A DNA stretch of 64,000 bases from a bacterium (GTDB lineage: Bacteria; Planctomycetota; JAFGQW01), in the NCBI GenBank assembly GCA_030426805.1, contig JAUHXU010000001.1, positions 604,501 to 668,500 of the forward strand. The letters run 5' to 3'. The notes under the pieces were generated by a model, which was given only the letters and a program-made list of their open reading frames with translations, had not been told where the DNA came from and did no database searches. Shown one piece after another: positions 63,083-64,000 of the stretch. Numbering within the stretch: the first letter of the stretch is position 1; each line of letters begins with the position of its first letter. A program made the position numbers and the translations under genes.

Positions 63083-63916
63083 ATGGAGATCGTGCTGCTC
63101 GGAACCGGGACCTCCCACGGCGTGCCGATGATCGGATGCGACTGCCCGACGTGCACGTCCGACGATCCCCGGGACCGGCGCATGCGCACCGGCGTTTGGA
63201 TTCGCGACGACTCGCGCGGCGTGCTGATCGACACGCCACCCGAACTGCGACTGCAAGGCCTGCGCTTCGGCATCGACCGCGTCGATGCGGTTCTCTTCAC
63301 ACACGCCCACGCCGACCACATCATGGGGCTCGACGACCTGCGGCGTTTCAACTGGCTCCAGAAGGCCACCATCCCGTGCTTCGGCAGGGCGGACGCGCTG
63401 GCAGTCGTGCGACGCACGTTCGACTACGCCTTCGACCCGACGCCGACCGAGACCTACCGCCCCGCGATCGAGCTCGTGGAAATCGACGGCGACGAGCCGA
63501 TCGACGCCGCCGGCATCCGCGTCGAGCCCGTCCCGATCTATCACGGCGCCCTGCCGATCCTCGGGTTTCGCATCGGCGGCTTCGCGTTCCTGACCGATAC
63601 GAACCGGATCCCGGAGGCGTCGCGCGCCGCGCTGGAGGATCTCGACGTCCTCGTCCTCGACGCCCTCCGCATCGCTCCCCACCCGACCCACTACTCGCTC
63701 GCCGAAGCGGTCGAGGTGGCAACCGAGATCGGCGCGCGCCACACCTACTTCACGCACCTGACCCACGAGTTCAAACACGCGGAGACGGAGGCGACGTTGC
63801 CGGAGACGATGGGCCTGGCATACGACGGGCTGCGATTCGCGCTCGGCGATGACGGTCGCTTCGCGCCGGCCGAAACGAAAACGCCCCCCGGCCGGATCGG
63901 CTCGGAGGGCGAGTAG
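63083..63916 (+). CDS. PhnP-like metallo-beta-lactamase-fold phosphodiesterase
   Basis: A 277-residue cytoplasmic MBL-fold hydrolase resembling PhnP, which hydrolyses cyclic phosphodiesters such as 5-phosphoribosyl 1,2-cyclic phosphate. Seen: the start MEIVLLGTGTSHGVPMIGCD, structural-zinc cysteines in GCDCPTC, the dinuclear metal motif THAHADHIMGLDDLR (residues ~73-87), VPIYHGALPILGFRIG, and YFTHLTHEFKH near the C-terminus. No phn genes are nearby, so the substrate is uncertain. The ATG at 63083 matches the family N-terminus and lies six bases after TATACG, a possible -10; an ATG at 63065 is the alternative. The 3' end overlaps a terminator serving the opposite strand. Confidence 0.86.
   Translation: MEIVLLGTGTSHGVPMIGCDCPTCTSDDPRDRRMRTGVWIRDDSRGVLIDTPPELRLQGLRFGIDRVDAVLFTHAHADHIMGLDDLRRFNWLQKATIPCFGRADALAVVRRTFDYAFDPTPTETYRPAIELVEIDGDEPIDAAGIRVEPVPIYHGALPILGFRIGGFAFLTDTNRIPEASRAALEDLDVLVLDALRIAPHPTHYSLAEAVEVATEIGARHTYFTHLTHEFKHAETEATLPETMGLAYDGLRFALGDDGRFAPAETKTPPGRIGSEGE
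63874..63911 (-). terminator. terminator for the minus-strand gene, inside the 3' end of the PhnP-like gene
   Basis: On the minus strand CGCCCTCCG pairs with the CGGGGGGCG-type arm (plus-strand positions 63882-63890 and about 63903-63911, one G-U pair), followed by TTTTCGTTTC (complement of 63872-63881). It would end the gene whose stop is at 63955 while lying within the last codons of the convergent gene. Confidence 0.55.
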
Positions 63917-63954
63917 AGTCAGACACCCGTAGAGGGTGCGACCGGGGCCGTCGC

Positions 63955-64000
63955 CTACTTCTTGCGAAGCTTCGGCGAGACCTTCGCGGTCGCTTCCTTC
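63955..64000 (-). CDS. C-terminal end of an unidentified gene
   Basis: Fourteen codons and a TAG stop on the minus strand read KEATAKVSPKLRKK. The basic tail would fit a ribosomal or nucleic-acid-binding protein, but this is too short to identify. The gene runs off the right edge. Confidence 0.5.
   Translation of the reverse strand, partial: KEATAKVSPKLRKK

Overview
The window is a GC-rich bacterial chromosome segment with about 52 protein-coding genes and no tRNA, rRNA, CRISPR array, transposase or phage gene that I could see. The gene style points to a planctomycete (Planctomycetota): many Sec-exported proteins with Ala-rich signal peptides ending in AQ-type sites, two ECF sigma/anti-sigma loci, several secreted beta-propeller proteins, and a recurring C-terminal beta-rich module on six exported proteins. 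This assignment is an inference from style and content, not from a marker phylogeny.

Layout. 1-2385: 3' side of a minus-strand operon, an RNase II/R-type exonuclease translationally coupled to mutS (only its N-terminus is in the window). 2550-10763: exported proteins (HEAT/VWA protein, two adhesin- or matrix-like proteins, a PpiC peptidyl-prolyl isomerase, a DJ-1/redoxin fusion lipoprotein). 10796-12226: membrane protein, winged-helix regulator and a eukaryote-like cytosine deaminase in one run. 12231-13412: MFS exporter. 13518-15517: ECF sigma factor, zinc-finger anti-sigma factor and secreted partner with overlapping start and stop codons. 15639-25980: secreted proteins, a HAD phosphatase, the polyamine genes speD-speE and an alpha/beta hydrolase. 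26005-31759: an HDAC-like deacylase coupled to a propeller/M28/PDZ aminopeptidase, a 480-bp repeat-bearing gap, and an FG-GAP propeller protein. 31836-34898: rpsD, then a second ECF sigma locus whose third gene encodes a secretin-like protein. 34911-44771: thioredoxin-like and DUF2891 proteins, an asparagine-synthetase-like protein lacking its catalytic signatures, malate dehydrogenase, a HAD hydrolase, a secreted esterase, galactokinase and murJ. 44808-57462: DUF2203, PAP2 phosphatase, two GT-39-like membrane proteins, DUF4397 lipoprotein, a propeller protein, an orphan DNA methyltransferase facing a PIN-like/winged-helix protein, an exported MBL/lamin-tail protein and an ALDH7 aldehyde dehydrogenase. 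57581-63916: subtilisin-like protease, an 846-bp gap holding a 215-bp tandem repeat with strong hairpins, an S9 peptidase and a PhnP-like hydrolase. The last 46 bases are the C-terminus of another minus-strand gene.

How it fits together. The common theme is envelope and extracellular biology: exported proteases (S8, S9, M28), propellers, a foldase, a lipid II flippase, glycosyltransferase-like membrane proteins, and two ECF signalling units that probably sense envelope state. Housekeeping genes (mutS, speD/E, rpsD, mdh, galK, murJ) are interspersed singly, not in the classical operons. Several genes have promoter-like -10 elements only 6-9 bases from the start codon, which suggests leaderless transcripts.
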